Positions 9,692 through 19,106 of a DNA stretch of 64,000 nucleotides are shown here, in pieces. Within the stretch, counting starts at the first letter, position 1. Each line of letters begins with the position of its first letter. Both the position numbers and the translations under genes were made by a program. The stretch comes from Corynebacterium mustelae (lineage in GTDB: Bacteria > Actinomycetota > Actinomycetes > Mycobacteriales > Mycobacteriaceae). The stretch spans positions 2,232,001-2,296,000 of the forward strand of contig NZ_CP011542.1 of assembly GCF_001020985.1 (NCBI RefSeq), in the 5' to 3' direction. The notes beneath the pieces are model-generated. The model saw only the letters and a list, made by a program, of their open reading frames with translations, was not told the DNA's origin and did no database searches.

Positions 9692-10531
9692 CTACCATAC
9701 CGATTTTTCTTCTTTCTGTTCACCAGCGATCATGGCATCGTGATGCCGCAGCACCAGGCCCCGACGAGTCGCCAAACGTAGCGAAATTCGATTGAGTACA
9801 ATAAAAATAAAGACTGAAACCACCAACAGCGCTAACGCACTCTCCCATGGGTGCGGATTGCCACAGCACCATCGGATCAGCGCGTTCAATTGCCCCGGCA
9901 CATCCGTGAGCGCAAATAATGCATACAATAACCATGGGATCGCGTAGCTAATAAATACCGGAACATGCCATCGCCACTGGCGATAAAGTGCACACCGCCG
10001 CTTCACCCCAACTGCAGGCACTGGATAAAGCACAGAGAGGATATTCCCCACCCCGAGCCACAGTAACATTGGATACAACACTGCAGGAATCGCCAGCATC
10101 ACTTCCGCAGGCCCATTGACTACCCAGGTGATTACCACAGTTATAACCGTCATCGGCATCATGATCACCACCGCCTGCACGATGTTCTTATTTCTCAAGA
10201 GTTTTGTAAACTGGCTCCGATTAGACGAAGCCGCCTGCGCCCGTAGAAAATCATGACCGAATATGTTTGTAGTGGTCACATCCGCCATTATGAAATTAGC
10301 GAAATACACCGTAAATAATGTCACTACATCGTAGTGATCGTCAGCCGCAAGCGGTCGAACCAACAGGTAGATCGCTGCCAAAAGCACGTTCAACCCCACC
10401 CCCTGTAGCCAACCGAACGGCCAAGTAAACGTGCGGGCATATTCGTCGACAAGCGAAAACCTTGCAGCAGACTGCGATGAGGAAGAATCAGGGGTAATCA
10501 TAATATCCGCGAGCATAGCGCCACGCGCCAT
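9692..10531 (-). CDS. Polytopic membrane protein of unknown function
   Basis: A 279-residue integral membrane protein with about six hydrophobic segments, for example VGLNVLLAAIYLLV, VVIMMPMTVITVVITWVV, MLAIPAVLYPMLLWLGVG and LALLVVSVFIFIVL. The layout resembles a permease-type (ABC-2-like) subunit, but there is no adjacent ATPase gene, so no function is assigned. The start at 10531 is supported by GAGGTGA about ten bases upstream. It is followed after 6 bases by the hypothetical gene at 9221-9685. Confidence 0.75.
   Translation of the reverse strand: MARGAMLADIMITPDSSSSQSAARFSLVDEYARTFTWPFGWLQGVGLNVLLAAIYLLVRPLAADDHYDVVTLFTVYFANFIMADVTTTNIFGHDFLRAQAASSNRSQFTKLLRNKNIVQAVVIMMPMTVITVVITWVVNGPAEVMLAIPAVLYPMLLWLGVGNILSVLYPVPAVGVKRRCALYRQWRWHVPVFISYAIPWLLYALFALTDVPGQLNALIRWCCGNPHPWESALALLVVSVFIFIVLNRISLRLATRRGLVLRHHDAMIAGEQKEEKSVW
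10444..10454 (+). repeat. CGTCGAMAAGC motif, CA form
   Basis: Inside the membrane-protein gene, where the complement is read as L-V-D. Confidence 0.85.
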
Positions 10532-10602
10532 CGCCCGTCACCTCACTGCGATGTGCCCGCTTCACTATGAAACGCCAAAACCTCCCTACTACATTAATAG
10601 CC

Positions 10603-11928
10603 ATGACATCACTCGCAGCCCGTATCAACCCCATACAGATAATGGCGGATAGCACCGTTAAACAAATTAACCCGTTCTCCGGCACTGAAGTGTGGACCGT
10701 CCCTGGCAGAGGTAATCGACCTTTAACTCAACCTCAGCAGGACCATCGTCCGCTAACTCCCGGCGACCACCAAACTAACTGCGCCTTTTGCGAAAGCCGG
10801 AAACTAGAAACCCCACCAGAGAAATCTCGGGTGGTCCGCGCTGGCGATAACTGGGAAATACTGCGTGGCATTCCCGCCGCCGAATTAGATACCACCCGCG
10901 CCGAGTTTCGGCGGGTACCCAACCTGTTCGAAATCGTTACCTATGATTACTGGAAAGCAAACTACCAGTACGAAATGGACCCAGGCACAGCCAAACACAT
11001 GGCCGAATACGTGGCCACCCCGGCAGGAAAACAGCACGTGTTAGACACTGTGGCAACCAAACGCAATGCCAGTGGCGACACCACCCCACTGAGCGAGGAG
11101 GAACTACTCCAGTGCGCTGAGTGTTTCTTTGGTGGCGGCCACGACATCATTATCGGAAGACGACACTTTGTCGACGGTGCCACAGACCACAGCCAATTAG
11201 CATCAAGCGGCAGCCTTAGCCCGGAAGAACACTTCACATTCACCACGTTCACCGTGGATTCCATGCGTGACTTGTATGCACGAAATAGATACGCACCATA
11301 TGTTGCGGTTTTCCAAAACTGGCTGAAACCAGCCGGCGCATCTTTCGATCACTTGCATAAACAACTGGTTGCCATAGATGAACACGGTTTCCAAGCCGAA
11401 CATGAAATTTCCAAGCTCAGACAGAACCCCAACATGTATAACGAGTGGGCTGTCGATTACGCCGCCACCCGAAACCTCATTATCGCCGAAAATGACCACG
11501 CCGTATGCTTCGCCGGATTCGGTCACCGCTTCCCTACTTTGGAGGTGTTTTCTAAGTCAGCCACCCCGGAACCATGGCTGCAATCCACAGCCGAAATCCA
11601 AGCATTAAGCGACCTCATTCACGCCTGCCACGCCGCTGCTGGCCCTGAAATTCCGTGCAATGAGGAATGGCACCATAAGCCCATTGATCTCGATATCCCC
11701 ACCCCGTGGCGAGTGATGATTAAATGGCGAGTATCAACTTTGGCAGGTTTCGAGGGCGGAACCAAAATTTATCTCAACACCATTTCCCCGTGGGATATGC
11801 GCGACCGAGTAGTCTCAGCCATGTACGAGCTGAGAAAAGAAGGCGCAATCGCCGCGAATATCCGTATTGCCACGGAATGTCGTGTCCAGCGCAATAGCCT
11901 TAAATATAACCCGCTTCTACAACGATAG
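10603..11928 (+). CDS. DUF4921-family protein, galactose-1-phosphate uridylyltransferase-like (HIT fold)
   Basis: About 441 residues of a family common in Corynebacterium. It has an INPFSGTEVWTVPGRGNRPL start region, a zinc-type CAFC pair near residue 60, and GASFDHLHKQL with the histidine-x-histidine motif of HIT/GalT nucleotidyl transferases. It may therefore transfer or hydrolyse a nucleotide from a sugar or similar phosphate; the substrate is unknown. Start choice is uncertain: ATG 10603 (MTSLAARINPIQ) or ATG 10642 (MADSTVKQINPF), neither with a strong ribosome site. The M20 amidohydrolase gene begins 6 bases after its stop, so the two form an operon. Confidence 0.8.
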   Translation: MTSLAARINPIQIMADSTVKQINPFSGTEVWTVPGRGNRPLTQPQQDHRPLTPGDHQTNCAFCESRKLETPPEKSRVVRAGDNWEILRGIPAAELDTTRAEFRRVPNLFEIVTYDYWKANYQYEMDPGTAKHMAEYVATPAGKQHVLDTVATKRNASGDTTPLSEEELLQCAECFFGGGHDIIIGRRHFVDGATDHSQLASSGSLSPEEHFTFTTFTVDSMRDLYARNRYAPYVAVFQNWLKPAGASFDHLHKQLVAIDEHGFQAEHEISKLRQNPNMYNEWAVDYAATRNLIIAENDHAVCFAGFGHRFPTLEVFSKSATPEPWLQSTAEIQALSDLIHACHAAAGPEIPCNEEWHHKPIDLDIPTPWRVMIKWRVSTLAGFEGGTKIYLNTISPWDMRDRVVSAMYELRKEGAIAANIRIATECRVQRNSLKYNPLLQR

Positions 11929-11934
11929 GTAACC

Positions 11935-13194
11935 ATGGCCGAAAACAATATTTCACTACCACCTACCGACTTCGACTGTGACTTAAGTTGGCAAGAAGAG
12001 TTCTACCACTATTTACACGCTAACCCCGAACTATCCGGCCACGAAGCGGAAACCGCAGCCGCCATCGCAGCGAAACTAGCGGACTTTGACTGCGAGGTCA
12101 CCACCGGCATCGGTGGGCACGGCATCACCGCAATCTTTCATAATGGTCCGGGGTCTTGCGTACTCATGCGGGCTGATTTCGACGCGTTACCAGTAAAAGA
12201 AACCACTGGCGTTTTCTATGCGAGTGAAAAAGAAATGCCGTGGCACGATGGCACTACTCCGGTAATGCACGCGTGCGGCCATGATCTTCACGTAACCGCA
12301 TTGCTTGGGGTGTGTGCGAAGTTAGATGGCAATCGGGACAAATGGGCTGGAACTTTTATCGCCTTATTTCAGCCAAGTGAAGAAAACGGTCTCGGCGCGT
12401 TAAGTATGATCAATGACGGGTTAGACCAGATAATACCCACCCCGGATGTGTGTTTTGGTCAGCATATTATTGCTGGGCACGCGGGAACCGTCATGAGTTT
12501 GCCTGGCGCGATTTTAGCCGCTTGTGACTCCATTGAAATAACCATCACCGGAAAATCCGCTCACGGTTCCATGCCACACACCAGCATTGATCCAACCTTT
12601 GCGGCTGCGATGATTGTTGTTCGGTTACAGGGAATTGTGGGGCGAGAAATCCCACCGGAGGAATTCGCGGTGGTGTCGGTAGGAACTTTGGAATCTGGTC
12701 GTTCCAATAACACTATCCCGCATGAAGCACGGTTGGTGCTCAATTGTCGAACATACAGCGACGAAATCAAGCACCAACTGTATTCCGCCATTGAACGGGT
12801 AGTGCGGGCAGAATGCGCCGCTTCGGGGATTCAGGAGGAACCAACATTTCGTTACTTTGGCACTGGGCCAGTCACTGACAACAGTACGGAGGTTTTTGCC
12901 AAGGTACGGCCGCTTTTCGACGCTCACTTTGGCGCGCAATCAGCTACAGCAACCCCATGGTCGGCATCAGAAGATTTTTCTCATATTCCACGGTTTTTCG
13001 GTTGCCCATATCTATTCTGGTTTGTTGGTGCAACCCCTGCCGAGCAGTGGGATGCAGCTGAGGCATCTGGCACCATCGCTGAGACGATACCTGTTAATCA
13101 CATGGGAAATTTCTTGCCCGATTTTTCTCCCACAGTTAAAGCTGCTCAGGAAGCCGGGTTGATTGCCGTGTTGGCGTATCTAAGTGGTCCCTAG
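11935..13194 (+). CDS. M20-family amidohydrolase / peptidase
   Basis: A 419-residue zinc hydrolase of the M20D (aminoacylase/IAA-amino-acid hydrolase-like) group. It shows HACGHDLHVT (metal ligands), QPSEENGLGA (catalytic Glu pair) and the dimerisation-domain stretch KSAHGSMPHTSIDP. The C-terminal metal-site region SASEDFSHIP is also present. It probably removes acyl groups from amino acids or small peptides in the cytoplasm, since there is no signal peptide. Co-transcribed with the DUF4921 gene upstream; a joint pathway is inference. Confidence 0.88.
   Translation: MAENNISLPPTDFDCDLSWQEEFYHYLHANPELSGHEAETAAAIAAKLADFDCEVTTGIGGHGITAIFHNGPGSCVLMRADFDALPVKETTGVFYASEKEMPWHDGTTPVMHACGHDLHVTALLGVCAKLDGNRDKWAGTFIALFQPSEENGLGALSMINDGLDQIIPTPDVCFGQHIIAGHAGTVMSLPGAILAACDSIEITITGKSAHGSMPHTSIDPTFAAAMIVVRLQGIVGREIPPEEFAVVSVGTLESGRSNNTIPHEARLVLNCRTYSDEIKHQLYSAIERVVRAECAASGIQEEPTFRYFGTGPVTDNSTEVFAKVRPLFDAHFGAQSATATPWSASEDFSHIPRFFGCPYLFWFVGATPAEQWDAAEASGTIAETIPVNHMGNFLPDFSPTVKAAQEAGLIAVLAYLSGP
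12912..12922 (-). repeat. CGTCGAMAAGC motif, AA form
   Basis: Inside the M20 gene, read as L-F-D-A. Confidence 0.85.
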
Positions 13195-13212
13195 GGTTTA
13201 TCTGTTTTAGGA

Positions 13213-13596
13213 TTACTGCCGAATCGAACATTGTGGGGCACCAATGAAAGCGCTGATTGCGCTTCGGTGCCTGGCGATACGGTAATAAATAGCAGACCAC
13301 AGTGGCGATAGCAGCGGAATGGTCAGCGTGAAACCTGAAAGCCGTACACCTGCATTTCGGCCATGCGTGCGTAGTATTGCCCCTATCGCCTGGTGCGCGA
13401 CAAAGAGTGTGCCACCACAGTAGGCCACCACATGGTCGGTTATTTCGCGTCGCACTCGAAGATCGCAGTCGGTCCATTCTGGGTGGGCGGGGCGAATGTT
13501 CACCGAATTTGTGGTTAATCTCCCTAGAAGGTGGCTGGCACGCTCGCAAAAGCCACAATCGGCGTCGTAAAACAGGACATCGTCCGAATCTACCAA
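13213..13596 (-). CDS. DCC-family thiol-disulfide oxidoreductase-like protein (DUF393)
   Basis: A 127-residue thioredoxin-like protein with the family signature DxxCGFC near its N-terminus (FYDADCGFCERA) and the later hydrophobic region with the YYRIARHR segment. Members are predicted redox proteins without a firmly known partner. Convergent with the M20 gene, which ends 18 bases away. Confidence 0.85.
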   Translation of the reverse strand: MVDSDDVLFYDADCGFCERASHLLGRLTTNSVNIRPAHPEWTDCDLRVRREITDHVVAYCGGTLFVAHQAIGAILRTHGRNAGVRLSGFTLTIPLLSPLWSAIYYRIARHRSAISAFIGAPQCSIRQ

Positions 13597-13678
13597 GGTG
13601 GCCCCTTCCCTGCTGGATCTAGGCTACGTAAATTACTTACACTCTTTGAGCAACCATCCACTGCTCGTTGGTCTGGTA

Positions 13679-14014
13679 TTAAAACGGTGACCGAATCCCG
13701 AGTTTACGGATTAAAGCTACGATGCCTGCGATTACCACCATGACCGCTGCAAAAATGCCAACGCCTTTGGCTATCATCTGATCTTTTTCGGAAGAACCCT
13801 GCCCAGGGTTTTCTGGCTGTGGTTTGGGGGAAGTATTTCCGTCTGGGGTCTTATTCTCTTTTTCTTCCGGCATCGCAGGATTAGCTGGCGATACTACTGG
13901 CGCTTCGGCACCGGTTTGCGCAATAGCTGCAGGCGGTTGTGCTGCCGCCGGGATTGCCTGACTAGTTGCAACAGCAAGGCTGAGCATGGCTGCTGCGATA
14001 TAGCGGTTTTTCAT
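13679..14014 (-). CDS. Small secreted protein with C-terminal membrane anchor
   Basis: 111 residues: signal peptide (MKNRYIAAAMLSLAVATSQAI, cut near PAAAQ), a Pro/Glu/Asn/Lys-rich spacer, then one membrane helix (GVGIFAAVMVVIAGIVALI) and a short basic tail (RKLGIRSPF). Start chosen at ATG 14014 after a GAGAGC site, rather than the in-frame ATG at 14032. Family not recognised. The architecture matches the genes at 53148 and 53619 and the end of the surface protein at 1291. Confidence 0.7.
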   Translation of the reverse strand: MKNRYIAAAMLSLAVATSQAIPAAAQPPAAIAQTGAEAPVVSPANPAMPEEKENKTPDGNTSPKPQPENPGQGSSEKDQMIAKGVGIFAAVMVVIAGIVALIRKLGIRSPF

Positions 14015-14380
14015 TTGCTCTCTTTCTCGCATTTTTTTAAAGCTTATTTGATTTTAATGCACACTTAGGTTCAATTGAATCCCCAAGTCAGCGTCGTATT
14101 TTTGACTCTCAACGGAAAAATACGCCCAGCTACCGGGCCATCCCGCTCAGCCTTTAAGTCATTTTTTAATAAAACATTCACATTCTTCAATATTTAGCTC
14201 TTCTTTATTTAGAAATGAAGTCTTCGCAACACACCAGAGACGGAAATTCACCAACATGGACGCAGCAAAATCCCTGCATAGAATACAATTATGTACTAAA
14301 ACTTGCACTTTTTCTACATAAATAGCTATGCTCACGATTGTAAGATTTTCCTAAGCTTTAAATAAGGGGATTATTGGAAC
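14015..14380. other. Divergent promoter region, no gene
   Basis: AT-rich spacer between two divergent secreted-protein genes. It probably holds both promoters; GGGGATT before ATG 14381 is the likely ribosome site. No repeat or RNA gene seen. Confidence 0.6.
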
Positions 14381-15214
14381 ATGTCTAAGTTCTCCCGCAT
14401 TTTCACCGCAGTCACCTGCGCTACCGCAGTAACCGCTTCCGGCGTCATCCCAGCTTTCGCAGCTGAAGGTGTAGCAAGCCCAATCACCCTCACTGGCACA
14501 GTTGAAGGTGCCAAGTGCACCATCGCTGCCTCCGATGCGGATGCAGCAAAACTGTCTGAGTTCAAGAACAAGTACGTTGAAGGCATCGAAGCTGGCATCA
14601 CCGCAGCGAAAGAAAAGTTCGGCCTTTCCGAGGAGAACTACACCAAGTTCATTGGCGCTACCAAAGACCAGCCAGCATACACCGAAGTAGCTAAGGTCAT
14701 TAAAGAAAAAGACGACAAGCTCACTGACGCTGAGGTCGAGAAACTGCACGCAGCTCTCGTAGCCGCAAGCAAGCTTGTTGCAGCTAAGGACCAGGAAGGC
14801 TTCGCTGAGGGCATCAAGTCCACCTTCACCAAGGCAGCCGCCGACAAGTCCACCGAGGTTGAAAAGATCGACGCTGCTATCGCAGCTATCAAAGCTGACG
14901 CTGCTGCTGCCAAGACCGAGAAGCTCGCAGTAATCGAAACCCCACTGGCTTTGGTTCCAGAAACCATCAACGCCGAGGTGATCAGCGCACTCGAAACCTG
15001 CAAGGGTGACAAGAAGGACAAGCAAAGCGGTTCCAGCAAGGCCAAGGGCAAGCTTGATGAGCTTAGCTCCATCATCAAGGACAAGGACAAGTCCAACTTA
15101 GGTGAGAAGCTACTCAACTACTTCTCTTCCATTGCTGCAGCCATCGGCCTAGGCAAGGTATTCGAGAAGATCGTTGAATTCTTCAAGAAGATCAAGGACT
15201 CCTTCAAGGCATAA
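14381..15214 (+). CDS. Secreted helical protein, probably highly expressed
   Basis: 277 residues with a signal peptide (cut after VIPAFA) and a mature part that is almost entirely Ala/Lys/Glu-rich helix. One Cys sits near the start (AKCTI) and one near residue 205 (LETCKG), a likely disulfide. A Ser/Lys linker leads to a C-terminal amphipathic, lysine-rich helix (GKVFEKIVEFFKKIKDSF) that could insert into a membrane. Codon use is strongly biased (AAG, GAC, ATC, ACC), as in abundant proteins, which also creates long false frames on the other strand. Layout and Cys spacing resemble the product at 21603-22508. Family and function not recognised. Confidence 0.8.
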   Translation: MSKFSRIFTAVTCATAVTASGVIPAFAAEGVASPITLTGTVEGAKCTIAASDADAAKLSEFKNKYVEGIEAGITAAKEKFGLSEENYTKFIGATKDQPAYTEVAKVIKEKDDKLTDAEVEKLHAALVAASKLVAAKDQEGFAEGIKSTFTKAAADKSTEVEKIDAAIAAIKADAAAAKTEKLAVIETPLALVPETINAEVISALETCKGDKKDKQSGSSKAKGKLDELSSIIKDKDKSNLGEKLLNYFSSIAAAIGLGKVFEKIVEFFKKIKDSFKA

Positions 15215-15247
15215 TTCTTCCCTACGCCATATTTTTCTTCCGCTTCC

Positions 15248-15278
15248 AGCCTCCTTTGACATCCCATCAAAGGAGGCT
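15248..15278 (+). terminator. Terminator of the secreted helical protein gene
   Basis: 12-bp perfect stem AGCCTCCTTTGA (15248-15259) / TCAAAGGAGGCT (15267-15278), loop 7 nt, 34 bases after the stop codon. Confidence 0.85.
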
Positions 15279-15303
15279 CGTTGTATCTATACATAAAATC
15301 AAG

Positions 15304-15314
15304 CGTCGAAAAGC
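15304..15314 (+). repeat. CGTCGAMAAGC motif, AA form
   Basis: Non-coding, 25 bases beyond a terminator and ahead of glgP. Confidence 0.85.
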
Positions 15315-15429
15315 ATGCATTCTACAAACCCGAATAACCGTTTTAACACTCGAACGGTTAGACTGGTTCCCCGAGAAACTTAAATAACAAAAGTTTTTAC
15401 TGTCTATCTTCAGGAGATTTCACTCGAAT

Positions 15430-17817
15430 ATGAGCGTTTCTAACCAGCTCCCCGAGCTACAATCCACCGTCAGCGGGCATGTCCGCGCGGCTTCTGGCGT
15501 AAGCCCCGAATCTGCGACCGACCGGAAATTCTGGTTCGGACTTTCCGCATCCGTGATGGAACAAATCGCGGATAACTGGGAGAAAACCACCAAGGCATAC
15601 AACGCCACCCGGCAACAGCATTACTTCTCTGCCGAATTTCTCATGGGCCGCGCCCTTCTTAACAACCTGACCAACCTTGGCTTGGTGGAACAAGCCGAAG
15701 CCGCTACCCGTGCCAACGGACACGAACTCTCCGACGTTCTCGACGCTGAAAACGACGCAGCGCTTGGCAACGGTGGTCTCGGACGCCTCGCAGCCTGTTT
15801 TCTTGATTCTGCGGTGACTCAAGACTACCCAGTCACCGGCTACGGCATTCTGTATCGTTACGGATTGTTCAAGCAGATCTTTTCGGACGGCTTCCAAACC
15901 GAAGAACCCGACGCTTGGAAAGAAGACGGCTACCCGTTTGTCATCCGGCGGGAAGACCAACAACGCATCGTGCACTTTGATGACATGACCGTGCGCGCCA
16001 CCCCATACGACATGCCGATTACCGGCTATGGAACCAACAACGTGGGTACCTTGCGTTTGTGGAAAGCAGAACCCATGGCCGAGTTTGACTACGACGCCTT
16101 TAACTCCCAACGCTTCACCGACGCCATTGTGGAACGCGAAGCCGTCATGGACCTGTGCCGGGTGCTTTATCCAAACGACACCACCTATGCCGGAAAAGTG
16201 CTTCGCGTTCGGCAACAATATTTCTTTGTTTCCGCATCCTTGCAAGCGATGATCGACAATTACATCGCTCACCACGGCGAAGATTTGAGCGATTTCGGAA
16301 AATACAATTCGATTCAGCTCAACGATACCCACCCAGTTTTGGCAATTCCGGAGCTCATGCGGTTGCTTCTCGACGAGCACGGCATGACCTGGGAGGCTGC
16401 TTGGAAGATCGTCACCGAGACCTTTGCCTACACCAACCACACCGTTTTGGCTGAAGCGTTGGAACAATGGTCCTGCTCCATTTTCCAGCAACTTTTCCAT
16501 CGCGTCTTCGAAATCGTCGTGGAAATCGATCGCCGATTCCGCGAGGAACTAGCCGAACTTAACATCAACCCCGATCAAATTCACTACATGTCGCCAGTGC
16601 GCGACGGCGTGGTGCACATGGCGTGGATTGCCTGCTATGCGGCTTATTCCATCAACGGTGTCGCCGCGTTGCACACCGAAATCATCAAAGCCGATACCTT
16701 AAAAGAGTGGTACGGAATCTGGCCGGAGAAGTTTAATAACAAAACCAATGGTGTTACCCCACGTCGCTGGTTGAAGATGTGTAACCCCAGGCTGTCTGAA
16801 CTACTCACCAGGCTTTCTGGCTCCGATTCGTGGGTAACCAACCTGGATGAGCTAAAGAAGCTGCGTGATTACGTGACCGACGATGCAGTCATGCAGGAAC
16901 TTCTTGATATCAAGGATGCCAACAAGGTCGATTTCGCCGGGTGGATCAAAGACCGCCAAGGAATCAGCATCGATCCAACTTCCATCTACGATGTTCAGAT
17001 CAAGCGCTTGCACGAATACAAGCGCCAGCTGATGAACGCCTTCTACGTTCTTGACCTCTACTTCCGGATCAAGGTCGATGGCGAAGCTAACGTTCCACCA
17101 CGCACCTTTATCTTCGGCGCCAAGGCCGCACCGGGTTACGTGCGTGCCAAGGCTATTATCAAACTCATCAACGCCATCGGCGATCTGGTCAATAATGACC
17201 CAGTGGTTTCCCAGAAGCTGCGGGTAGTTTTCGTCGAAAACTACAACGTCTCTCCAGCGGAGCACATCATCCCTGCCGCAGACGTCTCGGAGCAGATTTC
17301 CACCGCCGGTAAAGAAGCCTCCGGCACCTCCAACATGAAGTTCATGATGAACGGTGCACTGACACTGGGCACCCTTGACGGCGCCAACGTTGAAATCGTT
17401 GATTCCGTTGGCGACGACAACGCCTACATCTTCGGCGCGAAGGTGGAAGAACTTCCGGAACTACGTGCGCACTACAACCCGCACCACCACTATGAGACTG
17501 TTCCTGGTCTCAAGCGAGTTCTCGATGCGCTTGTCGACGGCACCCTGCACGACAACCACTCCGGAATGTTCCACGACTTGCGGTGCTCGCTTCTCGACGG
17601 CGGCGGTTGGGAAACCCCAGACGTCTACTACGTACTCGGCGATTTTGCGGCGTTCCGCGAGACCCGCGACAAGATGGCTCGGGACTTCTACAACGATCGG
17701 CTCGGTTGGGCCAGAAAGTGCTGGATCAATATTTGCGAATCTGGCCGCTTCTCCTCCGACCGCACCATCGGCGATTACGCCCGTGAAGTGTGGAAACTAG
17801 AAGCCACCAAGATCTAA
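15430..17817 (+). CDS. glgP: Glycogen / maltodextrin phosphorylase
   Basis: Releases glucose-1-phosphate from alpha-1,4-glucan ends using phosphate and PLP. At 795 residues it has the usual length of bacterial GlgP. It shows FSAEFLMGRAL at the N-terminus, ALGNGGLGRLAACFLDS, NDTHP, KRLHEYKRQLMN and the PLP site GTSNMKFMMNGALTLGT with the Schiff-base lysine. The start is ATG 15430 with AGGAG about 13 bases upstream. Followed by a strong terminator. It works with the debranching enzyme GlgX encoded at 42775. Confidence 0.97.
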   Translation: MSVSNQLPELQSTVSGHVRAASGVSPESATDRKFWFGLSASVMEQIADNWEKTTKAYNATRQQHYFSAEFLMGRALLNNLTNLGLVEQAEAATRANGHELSDVLDAENDAALGNGGLGRLAACFLDSAVTQDYPVTGYGILYRYGLFKQIFSDGFQTEEPDAWKEDGYPFVIRREDQQRIVHFDDMTVRATPYDMPITGYGTNNVGTLRLWKAEPMAEFDYDAFNSQRFTDAIVEREAVMDLCRVLYPNDTTYAGKVLRVRQQYFFVSASLQAMIDNYIAHHGEDLSDFGKYNSIQLNDTHPVLAIPELMRLLLDEHGMTWEAAWKIVTETFAYTNHTVLAEALEQWSCSIFQQLFHRVFEIVVEIDRRFREELAELNINPDQIHYMSPVRDGVVHMAWIACYAAYSINGVAALHTEIIKADTLKEWYGIWPEKFNNKTNGVTPRRWLKMCNPRLSELLTRLSGSDSWVTNLDELKKLRDYVTDDAVMQELLDIKDANKVDFAGWIKDRQGISIDPTSIYDVQIKRLHEYKRQLMNAFYVLDLYFRIKVDGEANVPPRTFIFGAKAAPGYVRAKAIIKLINAIGDLVNNDPVVSQKLRVVFVENYNVSPAEHIIPAADVSEQISTAGKEASGTSNMKFMMNGALTLGTLDGANVEIVDSVGDDNAYIFGAKVEELPELRAHYNPHHHYETVPGLKRVLDALVDGTLHDNHSGMFHDLRCSLLDGGGWETPDVYYVLGDFAAFRETRDKMARDFYNDRLGWARKCWINICESGRFSSDRTIGDYAREVWKLEATKI
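17529..17539 (-). repeat. CGTCGAMAAGC motif, CA form
   Basis: Inside glgP, read as L-V-D-G. Near-matches with G at the variable base occur at 16365-16375 and 17589-17599. Confidence 0.8.
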
Positions 17818-17831
17818 CACACTGAAAAAAG

Positions 17832-17877
17832 CTCTCCACCAAGGATTAAAGGAAGTCCTTGGTTGGGAGTTTTTTTG
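17832..17877 (+). terminator. Terminator of glgP
   Basis: Stem CTCTCCACCAAGGA (17832-17845) / TCCTTGGTTGGGAG (17856-17869) with two mismatches, followed by a run of seven T. Confidence 0.85.
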
Positions 17878-17884
17878 GTTATTC

Positions 17885-18127
17885 TTAGTCCCCGTTGGGA
17901 AAGAGCATCCACATGAAGATTCCCGCAAACGTACCGATAACAACGCCCATAGGAAGATCGTTGATCACGCTTCCCAGGATAAGACCGAGCACCGGCCCCA
18001 AGGTCATTGCTGGGAAATAACCAATACCAAAGGTTTTCTTTCCTTCACCCGACTCAACATATAGGTGATCGGGAACACTCATCAATGAATAATTCTTTGA
18101 TTCCTCGTTGTTCGACATGTCCGCCAT
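17885..18127 (-). CDS. Small membrane protein, unknown
   Basis: About 80 residues with a polar N-terminus (MADMSNNEESKNY) and two hydrophobic segments (FPAMTLGPVLGLILGSVI and MGVVIGTFAGIFMWMLF). Start could be 18127 or the next ATG at 18118; neither has a strong ribosome site, and the longer frame to 18196 is less likely. No known family recognised. Convergent with glgP. Confidence 0.6.
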   Translation of the reverse strand: MADMSNNEESKNYSLMSVPDHLYVESGEGKKTFGIGYFPAMTLGPVLGLILGSVINDLPMGVVIGTFAGIFMWMLFPNGD

Positions 18128-18269
18128 GCTACCAAAGCCAGAATCCGCACAAGGAAAACAGATTGTGCTCTCCTTTTCACAGATCATCCTGCACACTTAG
18201 TGCATTCGAGGGGCTGAATCATTGATCATTCTCAACCGTTGGTCTTTTCTCTCACCAGTGTTGTTTTCC

Positions 18270-18280
18270 CGTCGAAAAGC
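18270..18280 (+). repeat. CGTCGAMAAGC motif, AA form
   Basis: Non-coding, 30 bases ahead of the first DUF1963 gene. Confidence 0.85.
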
Positions 18281-18308
18281 TAAAACGTCGATGCATTAAA
18301 CTGTTGCT

Positions 18309-19106
18309 GTGTTTACTAACCCGCAGGACATCGCAGCCGCCATAAGCACGCTTGACGACGGCGTTTTAACCCCCTTCACCGACCACATCTGCCAGGCAGC
18401 CAAGCCTGCAATCTGGTTCACGATCGGTGCACCCGTAACCAAAGAAACCCCAATCGGAATAAGCCGGATCGGGGGTGCCCCTGACGTACCACACGACTTC
18501 GTCTGGCCCATCCACAACGGCGAACCGCTGACGTTTCTCTACCAATTACTAATCGACGACCAACTCATCGCAGTATTCATCGGCGATGACGACTCCGGCG
18601 CTGATGTCCCCCATCACGTGGAATTCTTCCCGAAAAACACTCCACTAGCACCAGCAACTGTCCCGACGAACAGACAACTCCCCTCGTTTTACGACGACAC
18701 CAACCCCCGCTCCGTATTCGCAACCCCGCACACCCTCACCTCCCACGAAGGACTCGACCTCCCCCGCTGGTTTTCGCGGGCGCACGAAGAACTTTTTGCC
18801 GACGACGCCGATTTCCTCGACCAGGAAGATAGCTTCAATGAGTTAAGCCTCATGACGGAACCCAGCGACGACGTCATCGTGCGGTTTGGCGGCTACCACA
18901 GCGGCATCGGCTACGACCCGGCAGAGGACATTGATGACGGCAGCGACGCCGCCGACTGGTCGCTATTGACCTGTTTAGAATCCGTAGAACCCTCCGATCA
19001 GTTGGAGCTAGACGAGTTGTGCATCTGGGACGCTGGCTACTTCCAAATCTTGCAGCGCACCGATACAAATGGTAACCGCCACACCTACGGATCATTGGAA
19101 ACCTAA
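18309..19106 (+). CDS. DUF1963 (YwqG-like) protein, copy 1
   Basis: 265 residues of the YwqG/DUF1963 family: ETPIGISRIGGAPDVPHDFVWP near residue 40, a central hydrophobic strand pair, an acidic stretch and the C-terminal WDAGYFQILQRTDTNG. Function unknown; the family occurs near polymorphic-toxin loci in some bacteria, so an immunity-type role is possible but not shown. Starts with GTG and a weak ribosome site. First of three intact tandem copies; long blocks are nearly identical at DNA level to copy 2. Confidence 0.85.
   Translation: MFTNPQDIAAAISTLDDGVLTPFTDHICQAAKPAIWFTIGAPVTKETPIGISRIGGAPDVPHDFVWPIHNGEPLTFLYQLLIDDQLIAVFIGDDDSGADVPHHVEFFPKNTPLAPATVPTNRQLPSFYDDTNPRSVFATPHTLTSHEGLDLPRWFSRAHEELFADDADFLDQEDSFNELSLMTEPSDDVIVRFGGYHSGIGYDPAEDIDDGSDAADWSLLTCLESVEPSDQLELDELCIWDAGYFQILQRTDTNGNRHTYGSLET
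18405..18770 (+). repeat. Duplicated block, copy 1 (366 bp)
   Basis: Nearly identical to 19260-19625 at constant offset (855 bases), with a few scattered substitutions. Covers the N-terminal half of the DUF1963 domain. Confidence 0.9.

Noticed and set aside
14351..15117. Long minus-strand open frames opposite the secreted helical protein
   Set aside because: Low-complexity Leu/Ser/Cys-rich translations with no ribosome site; a by-product of the strong codon bias of the plus-strand gene.
15457..16500. 347-codon minus-strand frame opposite glgP
   Set aside because: Composition is that of antisense of a biased gene; no homology recognised and no ribosome site.
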